64,000 nt of DNA from Halomonas sp. HL-93 (GCF_900086985.1 NZ_LT593974.1:248001-312000), one strand, 5' to 3'. Positions 1 through 8,455 are shown, counted from the stretch's first letter. Numbers and translations are program-made. The notes: generated by a model not told the origin, from the sequence alone.

Positions 1-1
1 G

Positions 2-463
2 CTATTTGATCGCATTGGGCAAGTAGCTGACGGCGGTAAGTCGCTTGAGCAAGCGGTGCACGATGTGATCACTGATCTGCGCGCCAAGCGGGAGCCGATC
101 CCCGGTTATGGCCACCCGCTACACAAAGAACGCGACCCACGCGTGGATGCGCTGTTTAACGTGGCTCGCGAGGCAGGTGCAGACCTACGCTATGTAGCTA
201 TCGCCGAAGCCGTTGAAAACGCCATTCCCGAGATCGTTGGCAAAACACTGAAGCTGAATGTCTCGGCGGCGATCCCTGCGGTGTTGCTGGGTGCAGGTTT
301 CCCACTCAAAGCGCTGAGAGGTGTGCCGTTATTGGCCCGCACCGCTGGCCTTATCGCCCATCTGCTGGAAGAGTCCGAACAGCCGTGTGGCTTTGCGCTC
401 TCCTACCAAGCGGCCCAACAGGTCGAATACACCGGTGAAGTTCCGCCGGGTTTCAAGCGCTAG
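2..463 (+). CDS. Citryl-CoA lyase-like protein (citrate synthase family), 3' part only
   Basis: The reading frame is open from the left edge, so the N-terminal part lies outside the window. The visible ~153 residues carry the citrate-synthase-family His motif GYGHPLHKERDPR near the start of the fragment and the late helical segment ARTAGLIAHLLEE. This wording is typical of stand-alone citryl-CoA lyases (cleavage of citryl-CoA to acetyl-CoA and oxaloacetate) rather than of full-length citrate synthase. Where many such lyases have NVDGA, this one reads NVSAA, so the residue expected to correspond to the citrate synthase Asp is Ser. It ends 11 bp before a family III CoA-transferase, a pairing that suggests the two act on the same CoA ester. 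The true substrate cannot be told; a related C-C lyase acting on another CoA thioester is possible. Confidence 0.7.
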   Translation, partial: LFDRIGQVADGGKSLEQAVHDVITDLRAKREPIPGYGHPLHKERDPRVDALFNVAREAGADLRYVAIAEAVENAIPEIVGKTLKLNVSAAIPAVLLGAGFPLKALRGVPLLARTAGLIAHLLEESEQPCGFALSYQAAQQVEYTGEVPPGFKR

Positions 464-474
464 GAGAGTAGCTC

Positions 475-1617
475 ATGAGCAAAGTACTCGACGGTATTAC
501 GGTTATTGAGCAGGGCACGTTCATTACTGGGCCAGCGGCTGGAATGTTGTTGGCCGATCTAGGCGCCAACGTGATCAAGGTGGAAATGCCGGGTAAGGGC
601 GATCCATTCCGGGCGTTTAAGGGCGGGCTATACAGTCCGCACTACCAGACTTACAACCGAAACAAACGCAGCATTGCGCTGAATACGAAAGAGCCCGAAG
701 ATCTCGAAACGTTTGACGCACTGATTCGTGATGCTGACGTTTATATCCAGAATTTCCGCCCCGGCACCGCGGAGCGGCTGGGAGCCGGTGAGAGTCGCTT
801 AAGGACCATGAACCCAGGGCTTATTTATTGTGCCATTAGTGGTTTTGGGCAAGACGGCCCCTATGCGGCGCGCCCCAGCTACGACACGGTGGCCCAGGCG
901 GCGAGTGGTTTTTTGAAGCTCTTGATTAACCCAGCAAACCCACGGGTCGTGGGGCCCGCGATGGCCGATGCGATGTCGGGCTTCTATGCCGCCTATGGCA
1001 TTCTTGGTGCACTGGTGGAGCGTGGCCGCACTGGTAAAGGTCGCCGGGTAGACGTCTCCATGCTTGAGGCGATGTGCCACTTTAACCTTGATGCTTTTAC
1101 CCATTACCTATCTGAAAACGAGGTGATGGGGCCTTACAGCCGTCCTCAGGTGTCTCAGTCCTACGTAATGGAGTGCGCCGACGGTAAATGGGTGGCGCTG
1201 CATATGTCCTCCCCCGAGAAGTTTTGGCAGGGCTTGGCGAACGCCATGGAGTATCCGGAGCTGCTGCAGGATGGACGCTTTGCGACACGCGAAGGGCGCA
1301 TCGATAACCAGGAACAGATGATCGAGGTGCTCAAACAAGTATTCAAGCGCCATGACCGGACCACCTGGTGCCAACGCTTGGAAGCCGAGGATGTGCCCCA
1401 CGCGCCGATGTACGACACCGATGAAGTGCTGGAAGACCCGCAGGTGAAGCACCTGCAACTGGAGGTGAGTACCCAGCACCCCACGATAGGCACTTTCCGA
1501 ACGGTTCGATCGCCAGTGTCTTACGACGGTGTCAGGCCGCTAGAGGTGAGCGCGCCCCCTATTTTGAACGAGCATCATGATGAAATCATTCAAGAGCTGA
1601 AATTGCGCAAGCGCTGA
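475..1617 (+). CDS. CaiB/BaiF family III CoA-transferase
   Basis: A 380-residue protein of normal length for the family III (formyl-CoA transferase/CaiB) fold, which moves CoA between carboxylic acids through an enzyme-bound aspartyl thioester. Visible hallmarks are the N-terminal GPAAGMLLADLGANVIKVE, the FRPGTAERLG segment near residue 95, LIYCAISGFGQDGPY near 117-130 and the AMADAMSGFYAAYG segment, where D165 is the expected nucleophile. ATG 475 follows GGAGAG at 463-468. It lies 11 bp after the citryl-CoA lyase-like gene, so the two are probably one operon: the transferase would make the CoA ester that the lyase splits. The acid substrate is unknown. Confidence 0.85.
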   Translation: MSKVLDGITVIEQGTFITGPAAGMLLADLGANVIKVEMPGKGDPFRAFKGGLYSPHYQTYNRNKRSIALNTKEPEDLETFDALIRDADVYIQNFRPGTAERLGAGESRLRTMNPGLIYCAISGFGQDGPYAARPSYDTVAQAASGFLKLLINPANPRVVGPAMADAMSGFYAAYGILGALVERGRTGKGRRVDVSMLEAMCHFNLDAFTHYLSENEVMGPYSRPQVSQSYVMECADGKWVALHMSSPEKFWQGLANAMEYPELLQDGRFATREGRIDNQEQMIEVLKQVFKRHDRTTWCQRLEAEDVPHAPMYDTDEVLEDPQVKHLQLEVSTQHPTIGTFRTVRSPVSYDGVRPLEVSAPPILNEHHDEIIQELKLRKR

Positions 1618-1668
1618 ATGAACCGTATCGCCGCGTTTAAGTGACAACTAATAACAAATCATCGTCAG

Positions 1669-1696
1669 TGGAGTGTCTAGCTGACACAACACTCCA
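1669..1696 (+). promoter_or_regulatory. Stem-loop or operator upstream of the dioxygenase gene
   Basis: TGGAGTGT (1669-1676) pairs perfectly with ACACTCCA (1689-1696). Inside it sits a second, overlapping inverted repeat, GTGTC (1673-1677) with GACAC (1683-1687). No T-run follows, so it is not a classical terminator. It ends 14 bp before ATG 1711 and could be a regulator site or an mRNA hairpin between the CoA-transferase and dioxygenase genes. Confidence 0.4.
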
Positions 1697-1710
1697 TAGG
1701 AGCGTTAATC

Positions 1711-2652
1711 ATGTTCGACCTGCCCAGGAAAGAAGACATCGTCAACCATGGCATTCCCTCAACACCAGACGACATTACCGATATTGTCATCAAGGCATTT
1801 AGTCATACTCAAGATGACCGATTGAGGGAAATTCTTACGAGTTTGGTTAAGCACCTGCATGCGTTCGGGCGCGAGGTGAAGCTGACCGAGGAGGAGTTCA
1901 CCGCCGCTATTAATGCCGTTACGCGCTTGGGCCATCTCACCAAAGATCGCCATAACGAGACCATGGTGATGTCGGATGCCCTGGGGTTCTCCACGCTGGT
2001 GATGATTATGAATCAAGACCGGACTGACGAGCAGATCTCTCCCGCGCTGCTGGGTCCGTTCTATACCCGCAAAGATCCGGAGTATCCGCTGGGGACCAAT
2101 ATTGCCCGCGATAAGCCCCGTGAGAACGACATTCCTCTATTTGTCTCGGGGCAGGTTAAAAGCCGCGATGGGCAACCGCTAGCCAATGCGCTTGTGGAAG
2201 TGTGGCAGGCTTCGCCGGAAGGGTTGTACGAAAATCAGGACGACCGTCAGCCACATATGAATCTGCGTGGCAAATTTCACACTGATGATAACGGCCACTA
2301 TCACTTCCGCACGCTAAGGCCCGCCAGCTACCCCATTCCTACCCATGGCCTAGTGGGTGACATGCTACAAGCGCAGGGTCGTCACCCGTTTCGGGCGGCG
2401 CATATTCACTTCTGCGTTTCTGCAGAAGGCCACCAGACATTGGTGACGCAGATTTTCCCCAAAGATGACTTATTCATCGAGTCTGACTGTGTGTTTGGGG
2501 TGACCAGCGCCGATTTAGCCATGGATTTTCCTATGCATAACGATGGCAACGCCCCTGACGCTGATGTGATGGGCCCTTACAGCACACTCACCGCTGATTT
2601 TGACCTGTCGCCCGGCGAGTCACGCCTACCAGAATCCCCCATTGGTTCTTAA
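1711..2652 (+). CDS. Intradiol ring-cleavage dioxygenase (catechol/hydroxyquinol 1,2-dioxygenase family)
   Basis: A 313-residue non-haem Fe(III) dioxygenase that opens catechol-type rings between the two hydroxyl carbons. The N-terminal ~115 residues form the helical dimerisation domain of the catechol/hydroxyquinol class, ending in GPFYTRKDPEYPLG. The beta-sandwich domain carries the four expected iron ligands: Y173 (GLYENQD), Y207 (SYPIP), H231 and H233 (AAHIHF). ATG 1711 follows TAGGAG (1697-1702). The N-terminal domain rules out the protocatechuate 3,4-dioxygenase class; hydroxyquinol 1,2-dioxygenase seems the closer match, but the exact substrate is not decided here. No muconate cycloisomerase or maleylacetate reductase gene lies nearby, so the pathway around it is incomplete within the window. 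Confidence 0.85.
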   Translation: MFDLPRKEDIVNHGIPSTPDDITDIVIKAFSHTQDDRLREILTSLVKHLHAFGREVKLTEEEFTAAINAVTRLGHLTKDRHNETMVMSDALGFSTLVMIMNQDRTDEQISPALLGPFYTRKDPEYPLGTNIARDKPRENDIPLFVSGQVKSRDGQPLANALVEVWQASPEGLYENQDDRQPHMNLRGKFHTDDNGHYHFRTLRPASYPIPTHGLVGDMLQAQGRHPFRAAHIHFCVSAEGHQTLVTQIFPKDDLFIESDCVFGVTSADLAMDFPMHNDGNAPDADVMGPYSTLTADFDLSPGESRLPESPIGS

Positions 2653-2716
2653 ACCGATGAGCTGACCGATCTAACCGATGGACGCACAACAATAACGTCA
2701 ACAAAAGAGTCATAAC

Positions 2717-3826
2717 ATGAAACTAATTACTACCATCGCCAAGCCTCGCCCTGCCATGACATTGAGCGCGTTAGCCTTATCCATGGCTATCGCACCCTCG
2801 CCAGTGAATGCCCAGGAAGTGATCAACCTAACCGTTGGCTCAAGCCATCCGACAACGATTCCTTGGGTGGGTATGATTCCGGATGTGTTCATTAAAAAGG
2901 TGAACGAGGTCTTGGAAGAAGAAGGCGAGTACCAAGTCAATTGGACCGAAGCCTACGCCGGCCAGCTTTATGGCACCAACGCCACGCTTACTTCTATTCA
3001 AGACGGCATTGCCGATATTGGTTGGGTGTTCAGCTATCTGGAAGGGTCACGGATGCCACTATCGCAGATCAGCGCCTATACCCCGTTCACCACCAGCGAC
3101 CCGGAGCTGATGCTTGAAGTGATGAACGATCTGGTGCGCTCGGAGCCCGCATTTCGGGCAGAGTGGGAAGATCATGACTTGGTCTTCTTGGGCGCTACCG
3201 CCTCGGATACCTACGATATTTATACCGACTTCCCCGTTGAGAGCCTCGACGACCTGGATGGTGCGCGGATTTCCGCCCCTGGTGTGTTGGGTGTGTGGTT
3301 AGAGCCGGTTGGCTCGGTGCCGGTAGACGGTACCTTGGCCAGTTACTACACGGATATTCAGACTGGGGTCTCCCAAGGAGTGGTGGGGCTAGCCACCGGT
3401 AACCTGTCCGCGCGTGTTTATGAGGTCGCGCCTTACATTACCCAGGCAAATCTCGGCGTGGTGTTTTCGGGTGGCTTGGCCATCAATCAGTTCACTTGGG
3501 ATGGTTTACCCGAGTCTGTGCAAGACGCGCTAATGCAAGCGGGTGAAACCTATACCCTGGCGCACGGCCGTGATTTAGCCGAGCGCTACGAAAGCTCACT
3601 TGAACGTATGGTCGAGCTGGGGGCCGAGCAAAGCACACCGGTACAAATCAATACGCTTTCCGACGAGGAGCGTCAGGAGTGGATTGACGGTATGCCGGAC
3701 TTGGCGAACCAGTGGATCGAGCGAAACGAAGAGCGCGGCTTACCCGCCAGAGAGCTACTCGAAACGTACATGGACGCCATGCGTGAGCGCGGACATGAGC
3801 CTGAACGGGCTTGGGACCAGGAATAA
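2717..3826 (+). CDS. TRAP transporter solute-binding protein (DctP family)
   Basis: A 369-residue periplasmic binding protein. Residues 1-32 form a signal peptide with a hydrophobic core (LSALALSMAIA) and likely cleavage after VNA. The mature part has the DctP-type ligand-binding layout, with YAGQLYGTNATLTSIQDGIADIG early and the LDDLDGARISAPG segment in the middle that usually holds the carboxylate-binding region. It is the first gene of dctP-dctQ-dctM. A strong stem-loop lies between it and the small permease gene. The ligand is presumably an organic acid used by the flanking CoA-transferase, lyase or dioxygenase; this is inferred from location only. Confidence 0.85.
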   Translation: MKLITTIAKPRPAMTLSALALSMAIAPSPVNAQEVINLTVGSSHPTTIPWVGMIPDVFIKKVNEVLEEEGEYQVNWTEAYAGQLYGTNATLTSIQDGIADIGWVFSYLEGSRMPLSQISAYTPFTTSDPELMLEVMNDLVRSEPAFRAEWEDHDLVFLGATASDTYDIYTDFPVESLDDLDGARISAPGVLGVWLEPVGSVPVDGTLASYYTDIQTGVSQGVVGLATGNLSARVYEVAPYITQANLGVVFSGGLAINQFTWDGLPESVQDALMQAGETYTLAHGRDLAERYESSLERMVELGAEQSTPVQINTLSDEERQEWIDGMPDLANQWIERNEERGLPARELLETYMDAMRERGHEPERAWDQE

Positions 3827-3862
3827 CACCTGACCGGTCTTGTGATTCAACTCAATGTCAGG

Positions 3863-3890
3863 ATTCTGCCCGTTAGCAGGCGGGCAGAAT
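3863..3890 (+). terminator. Intergenic stem-loop after dctP
   Basis: ATTCTGCCCG (3863-3872) pairs perfectly with CGGGCAGAAT (3881-3890) around an 8-nt loop. No T-run follows, and the dctQ ribosome-binding site begins right after. It is better read as an mRNA-stabilising or partial attenuation hairpin that leaves more binding-protein than permease message. Confidence 0.6.
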
Positions 3891-3907
3891 GCCAGGAGTA
3901 GCGGGCA

Positions 3908-4489
3908 ATGTCTTTTTCTCTGAAGACTCTAATTCTGGGGCGCAGGTGGGGCCACGGCCAGCACAATAGCCTGTTTGGTTATCTAGTGGACGGTCTCAAT
4001 GCCATCGGTTCCCTACTGATCTTCGCCATTATGGCGATGATTGTTATCGATGTACTGTCGCGAAACCTCTTCAACCTCCCGATTGCTGGGGTGGCCGAAC
4101 TGGTCGCGGCCTCCATCGTGATGATCGTGTTTCTACAATTGCCGGGCACCCTGAGACACAACCGCATGGCCCAGGCAGATATCTTTATCGCCGGTTTTAC
4201 GGAAAAGCATCCTCGCCTTGGCCACCTGGTGCAGTGTGTGTTCTTTTTGGCGGGGGCCTACATGCTCTATATCGTCTTTACCGGCACGTTGCCCACCTTC
4301 CTACGCGCTTGGGAGCGCAACCAGTTCATGGGCGTGGAGGGGGTGTTCACCTTTCCGGTTTGGCCCATCCGTTTTGTCATCATTAGCTGCGCTGCGATCA
4401 CCGTCGCTCAGTACCTGCTGCTGTCACTTCAGTCTTTGTGGCTGGCCTGGCGTGGGCAAGTCAGTCTGACTGAGGAGGTCAAGCAATGA
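3908..4489 (+). CDS. TRAP transporter small permease (DctQ family)
   Basis: A 193-residue inner-membrane protein with about four hydrophobic segments (near residues 30-52, 65-85, 105-127 and 155-180), the usual DctQ topology. The segment PIAGVAELVAASIVMIVFLQLPGTLRHNRMAQAD is characteristic: the DctQ family has an Arg/His-rich cytoplasmic turn after the second helix. It lies between dctP and dctM and overlaps dctM by 4 bp (ATGA), so the subunits are translationally coupled. With DctM it forms the Na+-coupled importer. Confidence 0.85.
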   Translation: MSFSLKTLILGRRWGHGQHNSLFGYLVDGLNAIGSLLIFAIMAMIVIDVLSRNLFNLPIAGVAELVAASIVMIVFLQLPGTLRHNRMAQADIFIAGFTEKHPRLGHLVQCVFFLAGAYMLYIVFTGTLPTFLRAWERNQFMGVEGVFTFPVWPIRFVIISCAAITVAQYLLLSLQSLWLAWRGQVSLTEEVKQ

Positions 4490-5808
4490 CAGGTCTTGAA
4501 ATCGGCATGATCGCCGTTGTACTCATGCTGGCACTCATCTACTTTGGCATGCACATTAGCATCGCACTGATGCTGGTCTCGTTTTTGGCAATTTCTGCCT
4601 TGCGCAACCCGGAACTGGCGACACGCATGGTGGCTGCCGCCGCCAACGATTCGCTGGGAAGCTACCTCTACGGGGTGGTGCCTTTGTTTGTCTTGATGGG
4701 GCTGCTGGTGGTGATATCCGGTGTGGGCCGGGACACATTTGATGTCTTCCAGTGGTTTACCCGCAAAATACGCGGCGGCTTAGGCATTGCCACCGTGGGC
4801 GCCAATGGTATTTTTGCCTCGATCACTGGGATTAGTGTGGCGTCGGCGGCGGTGTTCACTAAGGTGGCCGTGCCGGAAATGCGCCGCCATGGCTACACGT
4901 CCAAGTTTTCGGTGGGCGTTGTGGCCGGCAGTTCTGTACTGGGCATGCTCATTCCCCCCTCGTTACTAATGATTGTTTATGGCGTACTTGCCGAGCAGTC
5001 TGTCGGGCGGATGTTTATTGCCGGTATTATTCCCGGCATTTTGTTGGCGGTGTCATTTTGTCTGGTCATTTTACTGCTTGCTTACTTCCGGCCAAGTTTT
5101 ATGCTGCAGCCGCAGGGGGCGGTGGAAGATACCGTGGTAATGGATGAAACACCGCTGTCGCTGTTTCTTAAGCTCGTGCCTATTTTCGCGCTGATGCTGC
5201 TGGTACTGGGTGGGCTTTATTCAGGGTTCTTTACCCCGACAGAAGCGGGTGGGGTAGGTGCCTTTGGCGCGCTGTTGTTGGCGCTGCTCAAGCGGCGTCT
5301 GAGTCCATCAAAGTTTTATCAAGTCCTCGGCGAAACGGGCTATGTGGCCGTCTCGATACTGTTTTTGATTCTTGCAGCGTCGCTCTACAGCCGGATGCTC
5401 TCTCTGACCGGGTTACCGTTAGCGATTGCCCAGTGGGTAACAGCGATGGAGCTCACGGCCTACCATTTCCTATTCCTCTACCTGCTCGTTGTTATCCTTA
5501 TGGGCTGTATTATCGATTCAGTTTCGATCATGTTGATCGTACTGCCCATCGTACTGCCCATCGCCCAGTTTTTCGGTATGGACTTGATCTGGTTTGGGGT
5601 CCTTACAGTCGTCGCGGTAGAGATAGGTTTGATTACGCCGCCGTTCGGTATATCGGTTTATACGGTAAAAGCCGCGCTTGATGACCGTACAGTGCCTGTA
5701 AAGGAAATATTTAAAGGCGTCGTGCCTTTCTTTGCGGCAATGATGTTTGTGTTGTTGATCCTGGCACTGTTCCCAGTGCTATCCACCTACTTAGCGTATC
5801 GCTACTAA
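4486..5808 (+). CDS. TRAP transporter large permease (DctM family)
   Basis: A 440-residue polytopic membrane protein with the ~12 helices of DctM, the ion-coupled transport subunit of TRAP systems. Family features include LYGVVPLFVLMGLLVVISG, SITGISVASAAVFTKVAVPEM, GVVAGSSVLGMLIPPSLLMIVYG and the closing VEIGLITPPFGISVY. It overlaps dctQ by 4 bp, and a reductase gene follows 36 bp later, so the operon likely continues. A short internal duplication (VLPIVLPI near residue 350) is normal for this family. Confidence 0.9.
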   Translation: MTGLEIGMIAVVLMLALIYFGMHISIALMLVSFLAISALRNPELATRMVAAAANDSLGSYLYGVVPLFVLMGLLVVISGVGRDTFDVFQWFTRKIRGGLGIATVGANGIFASITGISVASAAVFTKVAVPEMRRHGYTSKFSVGVVAGSSVLGMLIPPSLLMIVYGVLAEQSVGRMFIAGIIPGILLAVSFCLVILLLAYFRPSFMLQPQGAVEDTVVMDETPLSLFLKLVPIFALMLLVLGGLYSGFFTPTEAGGVGAFGALLLALLKRRLSPSKFYQVLGETGYVAVSILFLILAASLYSRMLSLTGLPLAIAQWVTAMELTAYHFLFLYLLVVILMGCIIDSVSIMLIVLPIVLPIAQFFGMDLIWFGVLTVVAVEIGLITPPFGISVYTVKAALDDRTVPVKEIFKGVVPFFAAMMFVLLILALFPVLSTYLAYRY

Positions 5809-5844
5809 GCTCACCGCGCCCAAGTAAGAGAAAGGAGAATCATA

Positions 5845-6444
5845 ATGACACCAGGTGTACTGGGTAGCCCAGCGCTGAAACAGTTGTTTATTGACGCTCG
5901 AACACACGCATACTGGCAGCAACGGTCAGTTAGTGACGATACGCTGCGTGAGCTGTATGACGTAATGAAAATGGCGCCGACGAGTGTGAATTGCAGCCCA
6001 TTACGTATCCTCTTTCTGCGCACCCGGCAGGCTAAAGAGAAGCTGCTGCCGGCCCTGAAAGAGGGCAATCATCGTAAAGTGGAGGAGGCCCCGGTAACGG
6101 CAATATTGGCCTATGACAGGCGTTTTCATGAACACTTGCCAGCATTGTTTCCCCATGCAGATGCCAAAGCGTGGTTTGTCGGTAATGAGCCCTATCGTGA
6201 AGAGACCGCTTTTCGTAACAGTAGCCTACAAGGCGGCTATTTCATTCTCGCCGCGCGTGCCCTGGGGCTGGATGTTGGCCCTTTGTCAGGCTTTGATAAC
6301 GACAAGGTAGATGATCTTTTTTTCGCCGATGATGGCACCCACTACCGCAGCAACTTTCTGTGCAACCTGGGGTACGGTGACGATACGAAACTGCACCCTC
6401 GTAGCCCCAGGTTGGCATTCGAACAAGCTTGCCAACTGCTGTAG
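5845..6444 (+). CDS. RutE/HadB-like nitroreductase-family reductase (malonic semialdehyde reductase type)
   Basis: A 199-residue FMN-dependent nitroreductase-fold protein. The N-terminal [35 protein letters not shown] and the later [27 protein letters not shown] match the RutE/HadB group, whose best-known member reduces malonic semialdehyde to 3-hydroxypropionate. ATG 5845 follows AAAGGAGA (5829-5836). The rest of the rut pyrimidine pathway is absent, so here it more likely handles an aldehyde or nitro/quinone product of the upstream pathway. It is the last gene of the plus-strand block; the next gene converges on it. Confidence 0.75.
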   Translation: MTPGVLGSPALKQLFIDARTHAYWQQRSVSDDTLRELYDVMKMAPTSVNCSPLRILFLRTRQAKEKLLPALKEGNHRKVEEAPVTAILAYDRRFHEHLPALFPHADAKAWFVGNEPYREETAFRNSSLQGGYFILAARALGLDVGPLSGFDNDKVDDLFFADDGTHYRSNFLCNLGYGDDTKLHPRSPRLAFEQACQLL

Positions 6445-6579
6445 TGGTCCATCCATCAAAAATGGGCGGCCAGGTAAATAGGTAGCGAGTAATGGGCCTT
6501 AACAATGGTCGTCAGTGATGACGTTATTCGTTACTCCTCAGCTTATTATCGGGGAGCTAACGAACTCCAGTTAACTGGC

Positions 6580-7101
6580 TTACGGGTAGTAAGAAGGTGT
6601 TGACTGGAGAGATGAAAAACCAATTATCATGATAGAGGTAAAGATGATTGTGATGAGCACTATGCCTACTTTAACATTATCGCTGGGTGCAGGAGGCTGT
6701 TGTCCGTAGCTATTGTCACCTTTCGTTCCAGGGGCAAACAAGAGAACTAACATTAATATAATATTGGCAATAGGAAAAAAGGCTGCCAAGACCCACCAGC
6801 CAGTGGCATCAAGATCATTTAGACGCCTAATGGGAATAATGAAGTTCATCACCAGGGCGACTCCGCCTATTAAGAACGTTATAAAGGTCATTAATATGGT
6901 GATGCCGTCGCGATGAAGTATCAGACCAGTGCTGATGGTGAGTAGAATTGCCAAGGCGGGCAGTAAGTTAATGAGGTTGAAAAACAGCAAAAAGTGCAGT
7001 CGCCCTATTCTGCCGCTACCTGCGAACAATTTTGGGGTAGTTTCTTTTTCTGAGCTAACCTCTTCCTGTGAAGAAGTGTTTTCGAGAGTTGACTCGTTCA
7101 T
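6580..7101 (-). CDS. DUF805 family membrane protein
   Basis: A 173-residue inner-membrane protein of unknown function. An N-terminal ~25 acidic and polar residues precede GRIGRLHFLLFFNLINLLPALAIL, followed by further helices and the DUF805 signature IRRLNDLDATGWWVLAAFFPIANIILMLVLLFAPGTKGDNSYG. Unlike the shortest DUF805 proteins it has one more hydrophobic segment at the C-terminus (about residues 143-162). The gene and its flanks are visibly richer in A and T than the surrounding catabolic genes, which may mean separate acquisition. It converges on the RutE-like gene and has no obvious partner. Confidence 0.75.
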   Translation of the reverse strand: MNESTLENTSSQEEVSSEKETTPKLFAGSGRIGRLHFLLFFNLINLLPALAILLTISTGLILHRDGITILMTFITFLIGGVALVMNFIIPIRRLNDLDATGWWVLAAFFPIANIILMLVLLFAPGTKGDNSYGQQPPAPSDNVKVGIVLITIIFTSIMIIGFSSLQSTPSYYP

Positions 7102-7578
7102 TTCAGGTTCTCTTGATTTCTAAAATCGTGTGTGCCCCGTCGCCTTCAGTTAAACCCGTAACGTATAGCGAAGGCATTATTGTGCGGACCACCCGTGGCC
7201 GCTACTTAAAGCCAGTTCTTTGCTTTTTCTTTATTTCCTAAAGAGCCGATGGCGCTAGCAGTTTAGTCTTTGATGCGTTCTAGGCTGCTAACGTTGTTAA
7301 ATGCACTGATAGGAAGTGTTTATAAATTCTTAGGGTGGCTGCGAAAAAGCGAAAGCTACCATACGGAAAAAATACAGATTAGGGAACGCCTAACGTTAAA
7401 GAGACAGAAAACTCGTACGCAATGTAAGAAATATCTTACATATTTAGGAGTGATGTAGATAAATGCATGGTTTATTTTTTCGTGATAGAACAGCGCTAGA
7501 CGCTACTATGTGCAGTGACTTAAGTACGTAACAGGTTATGCCGTTATAGTGTGTGTTTTTTTAGAAACGGAGAAGCCG
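7102..7578. other. AT-rich intergenic stretch without a convincing gene
   Basis: Between the DUF805 gene and the nitroreductase. A 62-codon open frame at 7270-7458 (plus) has no clear ribosome-binding site, no recognisable domain and overlaps a 20-bp palindrome, so I do not call it as a gene. The only structured element I see is that palindrome (listed separately). Confidence 0.5.
7422..7441. promoter_or_regulatory. 20-bp palindrome, candidate operator upstream of the nitroreductase
   Basis: ATGTAAGAAATATCTTACAT: perfect 8-bp arms (7422-7429 and 7434-7441) around AATA. The symmetry and length resemble TetR- or MarR-type operators. It lies 137 bp upstream of the nitroreductase start. No regulator gene is adjacent, so the protein that binds is unknown. 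Confidence 0.45.
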
Positions 7579-8310
7579 ATGAACGACGTTATCAAGCTGC
7601 TAACCTCACACCGCTCGATCCGCAAATTTGAGCAGCGGGAAATGCCGGAGGGACTGCTTGTCGAATTAATCCGCGCGGGGCAAGCGGCTGCCACCTCTAG
7701 CCATATTCAGGCCTACAGTGTGATGCGTGTCACTGACATGGCTATCCGGGATCAGTTGGTTGAGCTAACCGGCGGCCAGGGCTATGTGGCGAGCTGCAGT
7801 GAGTTTTTGGTGTTTTGTGCCGATATGAAGCGCCCGCTTGAGGCTGCCGAGCGCACCGGTGAAGATGTGGTAAGCGGCATGACCGAGCAGTTGCTGGTCG
7901 CCACGGTGGATGTATCGCTGGTGGCGCAAAATGTGGCCATCGCGGCGGAGTCGGAAGGGCTTGGCATCTGCTATATCGGTGGGATACGCAATAATCCCCA
8001 GGCCGTCAGTGACCTGTTGGACCTGCCGACGCATGTCTACCCGGTATTTGGCATGTGCATCGGCTATCCCGCTCATGACCCCGATGTTAAGCCCCGTCTA
8101 CCGGTTGAAGCGGTGCTCAAAGAAAATCATTACCGCGACGACATTGAACAAGTGGCAGCCTTTGATCAAACCATGCAGGCTTACTATCAGGCCCGCAAAG
8201 GCGGCAACAAAGACACGGACTGGTCGCACAACCTAACGCCGTTGTTCACGCAGAAGCTGCGCCCACACATGCGTGAATTTCTGATCGAGAAAGGATTTAA
8301 GATGAAGTGA
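7579..8310 (+). CDS. NfsA-like NAD(P)H nitroreductase / FMN reductase
   Basis: A 243-residue flavoprotein. The N-terminal LLTSHRSIRKFEQREMPEGLLVELIRAGQAAATSSHIQAYSV is the group-A (NfsA-type) nitroreductase signature with FMN-binding Arg residues (HRSIRKF), and MCIGYPAHDPDVKPRLPVEAVLKENHY is the usual late segment. Length fits NfsA (about 240). ATG 7579 is chosen over an in-frame GTG 30 bp upstream because GGAG (7569-7572) stands at the right distance. NfsA-type enzymes reduce nitroaromatics and quinones by two electrons. It converges on a flavin reductase-like gene, with a short repeat array in between. Confidence 0.8.
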   Translation: MNDVIKLLTSHRSIRKFEQREMPEGLLVELIRAGQAAATSSHIQAYSVMRVTDMAIRDQLVELTGGQGYVASCSEFLVFCADMKRPLEAAERTGEDVVSGMTEQLLVATVDVSLVAQNVAIAAESEGLGICYIGGIRNNPQAVSDLLDLPTHVYPVFGMCIGYPAHDPDVKPRLPVEAVLKENHYRDDIEQVAAFDQTMQAYYQARKGGNKDTDWSHNLTPLFTQKLRPHMREFLIEKGFKMK

Positions 8311-8361
8311 GGGCACACCTGCTGACGGTAAGCCAAGGTAGTTGCTTCTCTCTGCCAACCC

Positions 8362-8418
8362 GCAATTGGACGGTTGCTTAGCCAGCAATTAGACGGTGTG
8401 ATAGCCCGCAATTGGACG
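8362..8418. repeat. Three-copy direct repeat with exact 23-bp period
   Basis: GCAATTGGACG at 8362-8372, GCAATTAGACG at 8385-8395 and GCAATTGGACG at 8408-8418. The starts are exactly 23 bp apart, and the shared core extends two bases to the left (C before each copy). The array lies between the 3' ends of two convergent genes, so it is not a promoter for either. It resembles iterons or the multiple terminal repeats at insertion-sequence ends (for example IS21-type), but no transposase is present. Confidence 0.6.
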
Positions 8419-8455
8419 CTGCGCAGAGGCAAGCTATGGGCACGGCTTATCTACC

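Noticed and set aside
5536-5562. Tandem duplication in dctM (GTACTGCCCATC twice)
   Set aside because: It encodes VLPIVLPI, a repeat common in DctM proteins, so it is a normal part of the gene.
7270-7458. 62-codon plus-strand open frame in the AT-rich gap
   Set aside because: No ribosome-binding site, no recognisable domain, basic low-complexity end, and it overlaps a perfect operator-like palindrome.
8359-8420. CRISPR array
   Set aside because: Only 11-13 bp repeats with 10-12 bp spacing and three copies; too short for CRISPR repeats and spacers, and no cas genes.
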